The position numbers and the translations under genes were made by a program. DNA of 64,000 nucleotides from Candidatus Zixiibacteriota bacterium (lineage in GTDB: Bacteria > Zixibacteria > MSB-5A5 > GN15 > FEB-12). The stretch is from assembly GCA_029860345.1 (NCBI GenBank), contig JAOUBJ010000010.1, forward strand, positions 62,001-126,000, given 5' to 3'. The notes under the pieces are model-generated. The model was not told where the DNA came from. It was given only the letters and a program-made list of their open reading frames with translations, and searched no databases. Shown here piece by piece: positions 16,501 through 25,125 of the stretch. The number at the start of each line of letters is the position of its first letter. Within the stretch, counting starts at the first letter, position 1.

Positions 16501-17283
16501 TCACGGACAAGCCGGCGGTGGCGGGCCGTCGCGGAACATGTATTCAACGATATAAATCAAGTCTGTGATATCGGCTGAACCATCGTCGCCGAAATCTGCC
16601 GTGGCCATGTCTAATGGTGCCGGACCGCCTGAGAACATGAATGAGACCAGATAGACCAGATCAGAAACAGTAATCTCCCCGGTCGGATCGCAATCGATGT
16701 TGCCGCGCATGCCTTCGCAACAGCTGTAAATGTCATAACAATGCGGCCCGTCCCAATCGGGCTCAAAACTGCCTATGGCTGACCCGTAATACCACATCCA
16801 ATCTCCCCACGGTGGAAAGTAACATGAGTCCAGGCAGAGTTGATGCCCGGCACTTTGCGGATCGGTGACAGTTAACTTTATCCAGAGACTGACTTCGTCC
16901 CACAGCGCCGGCATGCCGATGGCCACAACAACTGATCCAGCGTAGCCTATCGTGTCCGCCCCTGTACCGTCCACGCTAAAGGGGTACATTCCCCAGGGAT
17001 CGAAGAAATCAGACATCCACGGGTGGCCATCATATTCAACAACGTTCCAACTCACGGCCGGATCGCTACCGGAGATCTCGAAGCCGTTGGTCATTGCTTT
17101 AACCTTGACAACTAGGTTGTTGGTGAGTCGTATCCAGTAAGTGATAGTATCCGAACTGACTGGAATGGCTCCGCCAACGAGTCCATCGACATGGTCCAGA
17201 CTTACAGCGCACTCTTCCTGGGCGGAAGCGGGTGCAACTATCAGCAGAAGGACGGCGGTCAACAGGATGGTAGTTTTGATCAT
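16501..17283 (-). CDS. secreted dockerin-like protein, array member 5
   Basis: A 260-residue subgroup A protein. Signal peptide about 1-21 (ending ASAQ); mature part begins EECAVSLDHVDGLVGGAIP. The beta-rich domain carries TNGFEISGSDPAVSW, GADTIGYAGS, LCLDSCYFPPWGDWMWYYGS and WDGPHCYDI; the CC pair and EGMRGNIDCDP precede the dockerin-like module. The last 30 or so residues (FGDDGSADITDLIYIVEYMF..) are almost identical to those of the two genes upstream, and the DNA there is nearly identical too, suggesting gene conversion. It lies 17 bp downstream of the next array member. Function unknown beyond likely surface display and calcium binding. Confidence 0.87.
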   Translation of the reverse strand: MIKTTILLTAVLLLIVAPASAQEECAVSLDHVDGLVGGAIPVSSDTITYWIRLTNNLVVKVKAMTNGFEISGSDPAVSWNVVEYDGHPWMSDFFDPWGMYPFSVDGTGADTIGYAGSVVVAIGMPALWDEVSLWIKLTVTDPQSAGHQLCLDSCYFPPWGDWMWYYGSAIGSFEPDWDGPHCYDIYSCCEGMRGNIDCDPTGEITVSDLVYLVSFMFSGGPAPLDMATADFGDDGSADITDLIYIVEYMFRDGPPPPACP

Positions 17284-17300
17284 TGTCCTTTCTATTCTCC

Positions 17301-18092
17301 CTACGGGCAGGCCGGGGGTGGTGGTCCGTCGCGAAACATGTATTCAACGATGTATATCAAGTCGGTGATATCGGCTGAACCATCGTCGCCTAAGTCGGCC
17401 TGCTCCATGCAGTATGGCGCGGGTCCGCCGCCGAACATATAACTGACCAGGTATACGAGATCGGAGATAGTGATCTCATTGCCGGGATCGTTGTCGATGT
17501 TTCCTCGGATGCCGTCGCAACAAGGAGCGATCTCGAAACAGTGCGGACCGTCCCAGGATGGTGGGAACACACCGGGGGATTGACCATAAGACCATATCCA
17601 ACGGCCCGCCGGTGGATACCAGCAGGAGTCGAGGCAAATCTGATGACCGACGCTACTGGGGTCAGTCACACTAAGGCGGATCCAGTAGCCGACCTCGTCC
17701 CAACCGGGAGGCATACCAGGGTCCAACATAGCGCTGCCGCCAAATCCCAGGGTGTCGGCGCCTGAGCCGTCCAGACTACCGGTTCTGATTTCCCATATCA
17801 GAGAAAACATCCACTCGAAAGCCGGGTCGTTTCCGTAATCCGTTACATTCCATGTAACCGACGGGTCGCTTCCGGATATCTCGAATCCATTGGTGATACC
17901 AATGACCTTGTTACTCACATCAAAGTTGGTGAGACGAATCCAAAACGTGACTCCGTTATCGGAAATCGGAATCCGATTACCGGGAAAGAGACCATCGACA
18001 TGGTCCAGACCTATAGCGCATTGTTCCTGTGAGACCGACGGCGAAGCCGTCAGCAAAAGCCCGACGATGCATACGATAACGATTTTTGTCAT
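17301..18092 (-). CDS. secreted dockerin-like protein, array member 4
   Basis: A 263-residue subgroup A protein. An in-frame extension upstream reaches 18155, but the start at 18092 gives a proper signal peptide (MTKIVIVCIVGLLLTASPS) and avoids overlap with the preceding gene. The mature N-terminus EQCAIGLDHVDGLFPGNRIP and the shared markers TNGFEISGSDPSVTW, GADTLGFGGS, PPGWDEV, ICLDSCWYPPAGRWIWSYG and WDGPHCFEI place it with its neighbours. Dockerin-like helices: ISDLVYLVSYMFGGG and ITDLIYIVEYMFRDG. The spacing to the upstream gene is 13 bp. Likely exported and calcium-binding; partner unknown. Confidence 0.86.
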   Translation of the reverse strand: MTKIVIVCIVGLLLTASPSVSQEQCAIGLDHVDGLFPGNRIPISDNGVTFWIRLTNFDVSNKVIGITNGFEISGSDPSVTWNVTDYGNDPAFEWMFSLIWEIRTGSLDGSGADTLGFGGSAMLDPGMPPGWDEVGYWIRLSVTDPSSVGHQICLDSCWYPPAGRWIWSYGQSPGVFPPSWDGPHCFEIAPCCDGIRGNIDNDPGNEITISDLVYLVSYMFGGGPAPYCMEQADLGDDGSADITDLIYIVEYMFRDGPPPPACP

Positions 18093-18105
18093 CTTCCTCT
18101 CCATG

Positions 18106-18894
18106 CTATTCCGGACAGGCCGGCGGGGCGGGTCCGTCGCGGAACATGTATTCAACGATGTAAATCAAGTCTGTGATGTCGGCTGAGCCGTCGTCGCCGA
18201 AGTCGGCTGTGGCCATGTCGATCGGCGCCGGGCCGTCTGAGAACATGTAGGTGACAAGATAGATCAAATCGGAGATGGTGATTTCACCTGACGGATCACA
18301 ATCGATGTTGCCACGCATACCCTGGCAGCACGACGCAATCTCAAAACAGTGCGGCCCGTCCCAAAGTGGCGCGAAACTGCCCACCGATGATCCATACGCC
18401 CACATCCAGGTGCCGTTAGGTGGATAGTAGCAGGAGTCAAGGCATAGCTGATGGCCGACTGCGGCCGGATCGTTAACAACGATGGAAAACCAGTAGGCTG
18501 TGTCCGAGTACCCCCTTGGCAGCGGTGCGCCCAGCATGATACTACCGCCAATCCCGATGGTGTCGGCCCCGAATCCATCCACATTGACCATGGAATACCC
18601 AAAAACCAGATCGAAGATGTCACGCACAAACTGCAAGGCTCCTGTGTCTGTAACATTCCAATTCACGGCCGGGTCGCTACCCGATAGCTCGAATCCGTTT
18701 GTGAGCCCCTTCACCCCACTTGTCTGGCTGAGATTGGTGATCCGGATGCTGAAAGTAACTTCCTGATTCGAGATGGGGATCTGACCGCCGTTTGCACCCG
18801 TCACATGGTCCAGGCTGACGGCACACATGTCTTGCGAGATGGCCGTCACCGGTAGCAGCAACAGAGCGCTGACGAACAAAGATGTCTTGGTCAT
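18106..18894 (-). CDS. secreted dockerin-like protein, array member 3
   Basis: A 262-residue subgroup A protein. Signal peptide about 1-19 (ending TAISQ); mature part starts DMCAVSLDHVTGANGGQIP. It shows the common beta-rich domain (TNGFELSGSDPAVNW, GADTIGIGGS, RGYSDTAYWF, LCLDSCYYPPNGTWMWAYGS, WDGPHCFEI), the CC pair, then QGMRGNIDCDPSGEITISDL and the second dockerin-like helix ITDLIYIVEYMFRDG. The 3' terminal region is nearly identical at DNA level to the matching parts of the next two genes downstream (from 17304 and from 16504). It follows the preceding gene by 24 bp. No catalytic motif is seen. Confidence 0.87.
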   Translation of the reverse strand: MTKTSLFVSALLLLPVTAISQDMCAVSLDHVTGANGGQIPISNQEVTFSIRITNLSQTSGVKGLTNGFELSGSDPAVNWNVTDTGALQFVRDIFDLVFGYSMVNVDGFGADTIGIGGSIMLGAPLPRGYSDTAYWFSIVVNDPAAVGHQLCLDSCYYPPNGTWMWAYGSSVGSFAPLWDGPHCFEIASCCQGMRGNIDCDPSGEITISDLIYLVTYMFSDGPAPIDMATADFGDDGSADITDLIYIVEYMFRDGPAPPACPE

Positions 18895-18918
18895 CTTGTG
18901 CCTTCTCTCGTTTGCATC

Positions 18919-19554
18919 TTACGGACAGTCCGCGGGCGCGCTGCCTCCATTGAACATATAATCTACCAAGTGGACAAGATCGGCGATATCCGTCTGGCCG
19001 TCATCGTTCAGGTCGACTTCGACCATACAATCGGGCGCCACACCCCCAGCGAACATCCAGTCGACCAGATGCACCAGGTCTGTGATCTGATTGTCTCCCG
19101 GTTCACCATCTACATTACCTCGGATGCCCGTACAACAGCTGACGTCGACACCCACGGTGAACATTGTGGACTTGAAGTCACCCGTTCCATCACTGACTTC
19201 CACCGTATAGGTGCCGGCCGCAAGGGGACCCACCTCGATATCACCGCCATATTCGAAAATGATATCAAGACAGATCGGACCACCACTGAAATAGCCGGTG
19301 GAGTTGTAATAGAAAGTATTGCCGACCTGATTAAAAGAAGTACCCGTAGGAGTCCAACATGAATTCGGGTACCATCCATAGATATGGATGGTGACAACGT
19401 CGTTGGTATCCGGCCAGCTTGGGCTGACATCGACCGACCAGACTCTCGCATACGATGTGCTAACAGGCACGGCCGCCAGGGCCACTACCAACATCGTACA
19501 AAGGACCATCCTATAGCCGTCCGGGAGCCTCGTATTCTTTTTCACTGGGGACAC
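18919..19554 (-). CDS. Ig-like domain plus dockerin-like protein, array member 2
   Basis: A 211-residue exported protein of array subgroup C. After a signal peptide (about 1-35; LCTMLVVALAAVPVSTSYA) comes a short beta-sandwich-like domain of about 95 residues (VDVSPSWPDTNDVVTIHIYG, NSCWTPTG, GTYTVEVSDGTG) that differs from the seven downstream genes but matches the gene upstream. The dockerin-like module is well formed: ITDLVHLVDWMFAGG and VDLNDDGQTDIADLVHLVDY. It overlaps the 3' end of the upstream gene by 13 bp, which suggests translational coupling within one operon. Confidence 0.86.
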   Translation of the reverse strand: MSPVKKNTRLPDGYRMVLCTMLVVALAAVPVSTSYARVWSVDVSPSWPDTNDVVTIHIYGWYPNSCWTPTGTSFNQVGNTFYYNSTGYFSGGPICLDIIFEYGGDIEVGPLAAGTYTVEVSDGTGDFKSTMFTVGVDVSCCTGIRGNVDGEPGDNQITDLVHLVDWMFAGGVAPDCMVEVDLNDDGQTDIADLVHLVDYMFNGGSAPADCP

Positions 19555-20171
19555 TCCTCGGGCGCCGGTCCGCCCGTGAACATGAAGTCAACCAGAAGCA
19601 CCAGGTCGGCGATGTCGATGGGACCGTCCCCGTTCAGGTCAGCTTCCGTCAAGCACAGTGGGGGGGGACCATCGTTGAACATGAAGTCGACCAGATAGAC
19701 AAGGTCGCCGATCAGATTTCCACCGGGTTCACTGTCTATGTTGCCGCGGATGCCTTCGCAACAGAGCCAGGGGGTGACGTGGAAAACCGTATCCATGGAG
19801 TGGCCTGTTCCATCATGGACGATTAGTGTGTAGCTGCCCATCGGCAGCGGGTCGAGAATGCGGGTGTGGCTGTAGGGGATTACTATGAAAAAACATCCGC
19901 CCCACCAATTGGGATACCCGTTGATGTAGTAGTGGATGGTTTTGTCCGTTTGCGAAAAATATGACCCGTCTATCTCCCAGCAACTCTCGGGAAACCATCC
20001 ATGGGCCATGATCGAAATGGATTCATCCGAGTCGGGGTACTCAGGTTGGATGATGACACCATCGACAGCAGCGTGCAGCACACCCAGCGGCATGGCCGAA
20101 AGCGCAATTACAATTGCCAGAGACCCGACCGTTGTACGGTGGATCGAGTTCGATAGTTGATGATGTTGCAT
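19542..20171 (-). CDS. Ig-like domain plus dockerin-like protein, array member 1
   Basis: First gene of the nine-gene array, 209 residues from the chosen start. The ATG at 20171 has an excellent ribosome-binding site (AGGAGGG, 9-nt spacing), so the longer in-frame start at 20213 is rejected. Signal peptide about 20-40 (VGSLAIVIALSAMPLGVLHA). The Ig-like domain (VIIQPEYPDSDESISIMAHG, PESCWEIDG, GSYTLIVHDGTG) is paralogous to the next gene. The dockerin-like module has GDLVYLVDFMFNDG and LNGDGPIDIADLVLLVDF. A good sigma-70-type promoter lies 50-80 bp upstream. Function unknown; surface location is inferred. Confidence 0.88.
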   Translation of the reverse strand: MQHHQLSNSIHRTTVGSLAIVIALSAMPLGVLHAAVDGVIIQPEYPDSDESISIMAHGWFPESCWEIDGSYFSQTDKTIHYYINGYPNWWGGCFFIVIPYSHTRILDPLPMGSYTLIVHDGTGHSMDTVFHVTPWLCCEGIRGNIDSEPGGNLIGDLVYLVDFMFNDGPPPLCLTEADLNGDGPIDIADLVLLVDFMFTGGPAPEECPQ

Positions 20172-20221
20172 TAGATTGGACCCTCCTGCAATGTGTACGG
20201 CGGTCCTTATCATTCCTTATC

Positions 20222-20250
20222 AGTATAGCAGAAATGGAGTTACAGGTCAA
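20222..20250 (-). promoter_or_regulatory. promoter of the nine-gene dockerin array
   Basis: On the minus strand: TTGACC (20245-20250), a 17-bp spacer and TATACT (20222-20227), followed by a leader of about 45 nt and the ribosome-binding site AGGAGGG at 20181-20187. No other comparable promoter was seen inside the array, which supports one transcript. Confidence 0.8.
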
Positions 20251-20291
20251 GCTTTTTGTAGAGCTAACAAGACATCAGAGCCGACCACCGA

Positions 20292-21734
20292 CTAATCCCC
20301 GGCCTCGGCATTGACCTTGCGGCTGTGTTGTCGCGCGATCATGGCGACGAAAAACGCGAAGGCGTAACCGCCCTGCCCCCAAAGCCATCCGGTCTCCAGG
20401 AAGGTGGTGACCACAAAGAGAGTCCCGGTGGCGTACAAGGCCAGGGTGCAGGCACGGTTTTGCAGTTCAACCTGCGATGACCAGATTCGGCGACTGAGAC
20501 GAAACTGATTAATCATCAGCGCAGCCAGAGAAATCCCACCGATCAAACCGGCTTCAGCCAGATAGTGCAAGAACAAATTGTGGGCCGATAGTCCGCGAAC
20601 CCAGGGTCCAACCTCCGAGAGACTTAGTGTCGGAAGGATATGGTGGATGCTGCGGAAACAGCCGGGACCTATTCCGGTCAGCGGATCACTCAGGAAGGCC
20701 TTCAAGGCAAAACTCCATAAGGTCAAGCGAAGAAAAACCGTCGAACCGGTCGGGGATTCAAGCACGACTGTGAAACGATCGACAACACCTTGCAGCATAC
20801 CCGGATTCAGACCGATAACGGCCAATGTCAGGCCGGCAGCGCCGATGACCAGCCACCGACATCTCAAGCTTACTCTGACCTGTTCCATGGCAAACCCGGA
20901 CTGTCTGTTTTCTGCCCTAAGGCGTCGATGATACCGCCAGGACAATATCACTACCAGTAGTGACATGATCAGGGCGAAGATTATGGAGAATCGAGACTGC
21001 GTCGAAATCAGCCCCCCCAGGACAACGGCAGTGCCCAGCAGGTACCAAACGGCTCCACTTTTTCTGTGCCACAGATACAGACTGGTCGCTACCGGAAGAG
21101 TCATCATGGCCAGCGCGTTGAAAGTCATGGGTGAGAAGCCCCAACTGCGCTCGCCACCACCGGTAGCTATAAACCCACCCAGCACGATGAGAGCATGGCC
21201 GACACAGACCCAGAAAAAGACCCTGACCAGCGTGTCAATCCTGCTCTTACCGGCCAGTCGGTAGATCGATAGAAATGAGAGCATGAGAAAGGTCAGGCGG
21301 GCCAGCACTCTTAGCGAGATTGTCGGATTGCTGCCCACCATTCCGGCAACAAAAACTGCGGCAATGAGCACCGCAAAATTAAGAGTCAGGCGCGGGAATC
21401 GCAAGGGGAGGCGATGGTCGACCAGCAGGTCCAGGGTGGCGGCCAGTATCACCAGGGCCGCGGCGACATCGGTGAGTAACAAGGGAATCGAATCGACCAA
21501 GACCCATTGAATGAAGATCGCAAACACATACTGATACACAGCCAACCTGGGGTGCGACACTATTATCACACATGTCGCAGCGGCAATCGGCGCCAGCGCC
21601 AGGAGTGTCTTGCCCGCCAGTAACAGGGCGATAGAAGGGAGCAACAACACGATTGTAACGGCGACCATTCCGGAGGTGGAAAGGGGTAAGCGGGTCCCAC
21701 CCTGATTCATGCCAATCACACTATCTAAAGACAT
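20292..21734 (-). CDS. O-antigen ligase/polymerase-like membrane protein
   Basis: A polytopic inner-membrane protein (480 residues from the chosen start) of the Wzy/WaaL O-antigen ligase family. About ten to twelve hydrophobic helices are visible. The signature loop SAHNLFLHYLAEAGLIGGI sits near the C-terminus, preceded by DPLTGIGPGCF, as in the Wzy_C domain. Members join or polymerise surface polysaccharide at the periplasmic face. An upstream in-frame extension to 21989 runs through a dispersed repeat region and is rejected; the start at 21734 (MSLDSVIG) or 21710 is more likely, though neither has a clear ribosome-binding site. No other polysaccharide genes are nearby. Confidence 0.83.
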   Translation of the reverse strand: MSLDSVIGMNQGGTRLPLSTSGMVAVTIVLLLPSIALLLAGKTLLALAPIAAATCVIIVSHPRLAVYQYVFAIFIQWVLVDSIPLLLTDVAAALVILAATLDLLVDHRLPLRFPRLTLNFAVLIAAVFVAGMVGSNPTISLRVLARLTFLMLSFLSIYRLAGKSRIDTLVRVFFWVCVGHALIVLGGFIATGGGERSWGFSPMTFNALAMMTLPVATSLYLWHRKSGAVWYLLGTAVVLGGLISTQSRFSIIFALIMSLLVVILSWRYHRRLRAENRQSGFAMEQVRVSLRCRWLVIGAAGLTLAVIGLNPGMLQGVVDRFTVVLESPTGSTVFLRLTLWSFALKAFLSDPLTGIGPGCFRSIHHILPTLSLSEVGPWVRGLSAHNLFLHYLAEAGLIGGISLAALMINQFRLSRRIWSSQVELQNRACTLALYATGTLFVVTTFLETGWLWGQGGYAFAFFVAMIARQHSRKVNAEAGD

Positions 21735-21774
21735 GCGGGCAAGATAATCTAAAGCTCCGGCAGGGTCAATTGTC

Positions 21775-22095
21775 TTCCACGTCGGATAGTCAAGCCCATA
21801 AATGGGTCGTTCGCGCTTCGCGCGCCAACACCATGGTAGCTCCGTCGTTGCGAGGAGTCCTCCGCCTACGGCGGGGGACGACGCGGCATTCTCATCTTGC
21901 CCGTTACCCGGCGCCGGACGGCTTAATGTTTGATGCGTCGGACAGGTGGCTGTCTCCGGTACATGACATAGGCGAGTCTGAAGACTCACCCATCACAACG
22001 CTATTGAGAACGTCTCCACGTCATGCTGAGCGGAGTCGAAGCATGTTCCACCGTCCCAAACAAGGTTTGAGACGGCCACCCGACAGACCGAGATG
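21775..22095. repeat. intergenic repeat mosaic
   Basis: A 453-bp gene-free stretch. It includes GCCCATAAATGGGTCG followed by TTCGCGCTTCGCGCG (about 21796-21825), the CATGCTGAGCGGAGTCGAAGCATG module (22022-22045) and an inverted copy of the CAAACAAGGTTTGAGACGGCCACCCGAC module (about 22058-22085). All three types recur elsewhere in the window. The rest shows no feature I recognise. Confidence 0.85.
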
Positions 22096-22107
22096 GCCAT
22101 TGCCCCC

Positions 22108-22141
22108 AAAAAAAACAGCCGCCCCAAATTGAGGCGGCTGT
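22108..22141 (-). terminator. intrinsic terminator of the rubrerythrin-like gene
   Basis: On the minus strand ACAGCCGCC pairs with GGCGGCTGT around a short loop, followed by a run of eight T. It lies about 50 bp beyond the stop codon. Confidence 0.92.
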
Positions 22142-22187
22142 ATGTCGGTAGCAACGCCCGCGAAGCGGGCAAAAACAGATTTATCTG

Positions 22188-22640
22188 TTAGTTTTCCTGG
22201 TGGACGAAATCGTCGTACTCCACTTCGAAGCGAAGTTTGTGCTTGGCCTCTTCCTGAGCCAGTCCCAGGAAAAGATCCTTCAATCCGGAATCGTCGGTGG
22301 CCACGGCCAGATTCTTGTAGAGCGTGTAGGCGTTGGTTTCGTTTTGAATGGCTACCATCAACGCTTCCTGAAAACCCATGTCCGGTTTGGCATCGACTTC
22401 GGTCAGACTCTCACCTATCTTGAGATCGACCACTCTTTCTTCGGAGCTAAGCAGTACTTTACCTTCGACAACGGCTTCCAGTTTTTTCTTGTGACCAAGT
22501 TCTTCGGCGGCAAACTCAAGGAAAGCTTCGCGCATCTGTTTGCCTTCCATCTTTCCGGCCAGGTCGGTATAAAAATCTGCGGCTTCCTGTTCTTTTCCGA
22601 TTGCAAAAGTCAGTATCTGTTCAACTGAATCGAATTTCAT
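22188..22640 (-). CDS. rubrerythrin-like diiron protein
   Basis: A 150-residue ferritin-like four-helix protein. The paired diiron motifs are visible: KEQEAADFY (about 16-24) with EELGHKKKLE (about 46-55), and NETNAYTLY (about 100-108) with EEAKHKLRFE (about 130-139). There is no C-terminal rubredoxin domain, so this is the short erythrin/symerythrin-like form. Family members act in peroxide reduction or iron handling in anaerobes and microaerophiles. The start is fixed by GGAGGTGAG directly before the ATG. It has its own terminator; the NfnB-like gene ends 81 bp upstream on the same strand, so cotranscription is possible. Confidence 0.87.
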   Translation of the reverse strand: MKFDSVEQILTFAIGKEQEAADFYTDLAGKMEGKQMREAFLEFAAEELGHKKKLEAVVEGKVLLSSEERVVDLKIGESLTEVDAKPDMGFQEALMVAIQNETNAYTLYKNLAVATDDSGLKDLFLGLAQEEAKHKLRFEVEYDDFVHQEN

Positions 22641-22721
22641 CTCACCTCCGGTTATTTATTCAGACAGTTCTAATCAGGGAAACGCCGGGACACAGGTGCC
22701 GGTTCCTGACTGTCGTCGTCG

Positions 22722-24161
22722 TCAAACTTGGCTGGCCACCTCGTTCATCATAAAGGCATGCATGGCGCGGGCCGCTTTTTTGCCTGCGCCGGCGGCCAGT
22801 ATCACGGTAGCGCCACCGGTCACGATATCGCCACCGGCAAACACGCCTTTGCGCGAAGTCTCCATAGTCTCTTCATCGACCGTGATATTTCCCCAGCGAT
22901 TGGTGTCCAGACCGGGCGTTGTTTGCGGGATCAGCGGGTTGGAAGAGTTGCCGATAGCCACCACCACCAGGTCGACCTCCATGATGAAATTAGAACCTTC
23001 GATCGGCACCGGACGGCGTCGTCCCGAGTCGTCCGGTTCGCCCAGTTCCATCTGCATGCATTCCATCGAGGTGACTTTACCGTCGCCGTTGCCATTGAAC
23101 TTTATCGGTGTCGTCAGCAAATGAAACTGCACCCCTTCATCCATAGCATGATGAATCTCTTCGGCGCGGGCAGGCATCTCAGCTTCGGACCGACGGTAAA
23201 CGATATAGGCGTTGTCCGCACCCAGTCGGAGTCCCGTGCGCACGGCGTCCATGGCGGTGTTGCCACCACCGAGGACGGCGATATTCTTACCTTCGATAAT
23301 CGGCGTGTCGTTGTTCGGAAAATCATAAGCGCGCATCAGATTGGAACGGGTCAGATACTCATTGGCCGAGTAGATACCGATCAGGTTCTCGCCGGGAACG
23401 CCCATGAAATTCGGCAGCCCGGCGCCGGTGCCGATGAAAACCGAATCATAGCCCATCTCGAAGAGTTCATCGATTGTATCCATCTTGCCGACCACGGTCG
23501 AGTTCTGAAACTCCACGCCCATCTCGGCCAGAACGTCACACTCCGCCTGGACGATATGTTTGGGCAGCCGGAACTCCGGGATACCATAGACCAGCACGCC
23601 GCCCGGTTTGTGCAGAGCCTCAAAGACAGTGATCTTGTGGCCCAGCTTGACCAGGTCACCGGCGACTGTCAGTCCGGCCGGTCCGGAGCCGACGATAGCT
23701 ACTTTCTTGCCGGTCGGCGGAGCGATTTCGGGTAATTGGACCAGATCGTTCTCGCGTTCGTAGTCCGCCACGAATCTCTCAAGGTATCCAACTGCTACCG
23801 GTTTGAATTTCTTGGAAAGGGTGCACACCATCTCGCACTGTTCTTCCTGCGGACAGACCCGTCCGCAGACGGCCGGGAGGGCGTTGGTCTCTTTGATCTT
23901 GCGAGCGGCTGCGGCGTACTCTTTGTCCATGACCAGTCGGATAAACCCGGGAATATCCACCTCGACCGGACATCCAGGGATGCACGGCGCTTTTTTGCAC
24001 TCGATGCACCTGTTCGCCTCCAAAAGCGCCTGTTCTTCGGTCAAACCGAGCGGCACTTCCTGGAAGTTGGAATTGCGGACGTTGGGTTCCTGCTCCGGCA
24101 TCGATTGCCGGGGAATCTTCATCCGTTCTTTCGGGGGTAACTTCTCTGTATTCTCTGTCAC
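22722..24161 (-). CDS. nfnB: NfnB/SudA/GltA-like FAD- and NADP-binding subunit
   Basis: A 479-residue flavoprotein, homologous to the large subunit of ferredoxin-dependent transhydrogenase NfnAB, to SudA, and to the small subunit of glutamate synthase. The N-terminal iron-sulphur domain carries CIECKKAPCIPGCP and CGRVCPQEEQCEMVC; the FAD Rossmann motif is GSGPAGLTVAGDL and the NADPH motif GGGNTAMDAVRTGLRLG. It begins with GTG, preceded by GGAG at 6 nt. The gene directly upstream is the matching NfnA/SudB subunit, so electron bifurcation between NADH, NADPH and ferredoxin is favoured over glutamate synthesis; no glutamate synthase large subunit is in the window. Cytoplasmic. Confidence 0.85.
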   Translation of the reverse strand: MTENTEKLPPKERMKIPRQSMPEQEPNVRNSNFQEVPLGLTEEQALLEANRCIECKKAPCIPGCPVEVDIPGFIRLVMDKEYAAAARKIKETNALPAVCGRVCPQEEQCEMVCTLSKKFKPVAVGYLERFVADYERENDLVQLPEIAPPTGKKVAIVGSGPAGLTVAGDLVKLGHKITVFEALHKPGGVLVYGIPEFRLPKHIVQAECDVLAEMGVEFQNSTVVGKMDTIDELFEMGYDSVFIGTGAGLPNFMGVPGENLIGIYSANEYLTRSNLMRAYDFPNNDTPIIEGKNIAVLGGGNTAMDAVRTGLRLGADNAYIVYRRSEAEMPARAEEIHHAMDEGVQFHLLTTPIKFNGNGDGKVTSMECMQMELGEPDDSGRRRPVPIEGSNFIMEVDLVVVAIGNSSNPLIPQTTPGLDTNRWGNITVDEETMETSRKGVFAGGDIVTGGATVILAAGAGKKAARAMHAFMMNEVASQV

Positions 24162-24223
24162 ACCTTGCTCCGTCTATGCTAAATGAGCAGACTCAAATGC
24201 AGTCTGCTTCAACTTCGTAAGTT

Positions 24224-25096
24224 CTAACTCGGGTATGCAAACTTCTCCACCGCTTCGGCCAGCTTGCAGCCGGGGTTTTCCAGGAACCTTTTCATGGCAG
24301 CTTGTTCTTGTTCGCGGTAAGCGCCCAGACGGCTGGTCAACTGATCAAAGTCCACCAGGTGACCGTCAAAATCGGGACCATCGACACAAGCGAACTTTGT
24401 CTTATCGCCGACCGAGACACGACAGCCGCCGCACATACCGGTGCCGTCGATCATAAGCGGGTTCAACGACACCCAGGTCGGCACTTCGTAGTCGCGGGTC
24501 AGATTGGCCACTACTTTCATCATGATAACCGGACCGATAGCCATGATCATGCCGACCTTTTCCTCACCGTCCAGAAGGTTCTTGAGGATGTCGGTGACAA
24601 AACCGTGGTGCCCGACCGAACCGTCATCGGTGCATACATGCATCTCATCGGCAACGGCTGAGTGCTCTTCTTCGTAGAACAGGATGTCTTTTGAGCGGGC
24701 GCCGATAATCGTGTGTACTTTGTTGCCGGCTTCTTTGTAGGCTTGGGCGATTGGGTAGATCGGTGCGATTCCTATGCCGCCACCGACCAGCACGGCTGTG
24801 CCCCAGTTGTCGACATGCGAGGGGATACCCAGCGGTCCGACACAGTCGGAGATTTCACCTGAGTCGGGCACCGTTGTCATTAGGGCTGATGTCTTGCCGA
24901 CTACTTGGTAGATTACTGTCAGGAGTCCGTTCTCTTTGTCGAGTCCGGCGATGGACATTGGTACGCGTTCGCCGTTTTCGTTGACGCGCAGGATTACAAA
25001 TTGTCCGGCTTTGGCTTTGGCCACCAGGCGCGGGACTTCGATTCTCATTTTCCAGACCTGCGGTCCGATCTGGGTGTTGTCTATTACCTTCGGCAT
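24224..25096 (-). CDS. nfnA: NfnA/SudB-like FAD and [2Fe-2S] subunit
   Basis: A 290-residue protein of the ferredoxin-NADP reductase/dihydroorotate dehydrogenase electron-transfer class. It shows the FAD-binding motif RVPMSIAG, the pyridine-nucleotide loop VGGGIGIAPIYPIAQ, and a cysteine cluster for a [2Fe-2S] centre in DGTGMCGGCRVSVG with a further cysteine in KFACVDGPDFDGH. This architecture and its position 62 bp upstream of the larger subunit identify the NfnAB/SudAB pair. Family biochemistry: NADH plus reduced ferredoxin reduce two NADP+, or polysulphide reduction for SudAB. GGAGG lies 6 nt ahead of the ATG, and a promoter is visible upstream. First gene of the operon. Confidence 0.87.
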   Translation of the reverse strand: MPKVIDNTQIGPQVWKMRIEVPRLVAKAKAGQFVILRVNENGERVPMSIAGLDKENGLLTVIYQVVGKTSALMTTVPDSGEISDCVGPLGIPSHVDNWGTAVLVGGGIGIAPIYPIAQAYKEAGNKVHTIIGARSKDILFYEEEHSAVADEMHVCTDDGSVGHHGFVTDILKNLLDGEEKVGMIMAIGPVIMMKVVANLTRDYEVPTWVSLNPLMIDGTGMCGGCRVSVGDKTKFACVDGPDFDGHLVDFDQLTSRLGAYREQEQAAMKRFLENPGCKLAEAVEKFAYPS

Positions 25097-25125
25097 TCGT
25101 TTCCTCCATACCTCTTTGAGCGTCG

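Noticed and set aside
12931-20171. Cellulosome cluster
   Set aside because: No cohesin scaffoldin, no glycoside hydrolase and no carbohydrate-binding module was recognised.
22728-23735. 335-codon plus-strand open frame opposite nfnB
   Set aside because: Antisense to a gene with clear iron-sulphur and nucleotide motifs; its own translation shows no recognisable motif.
22722-24161. Glutamate synthase small subunit
   Set aside because: The adjacent NfnA/SudB-type subunit and the absence of a large glutamate synthase subunit favour the NfnAB/SudAB assignment.
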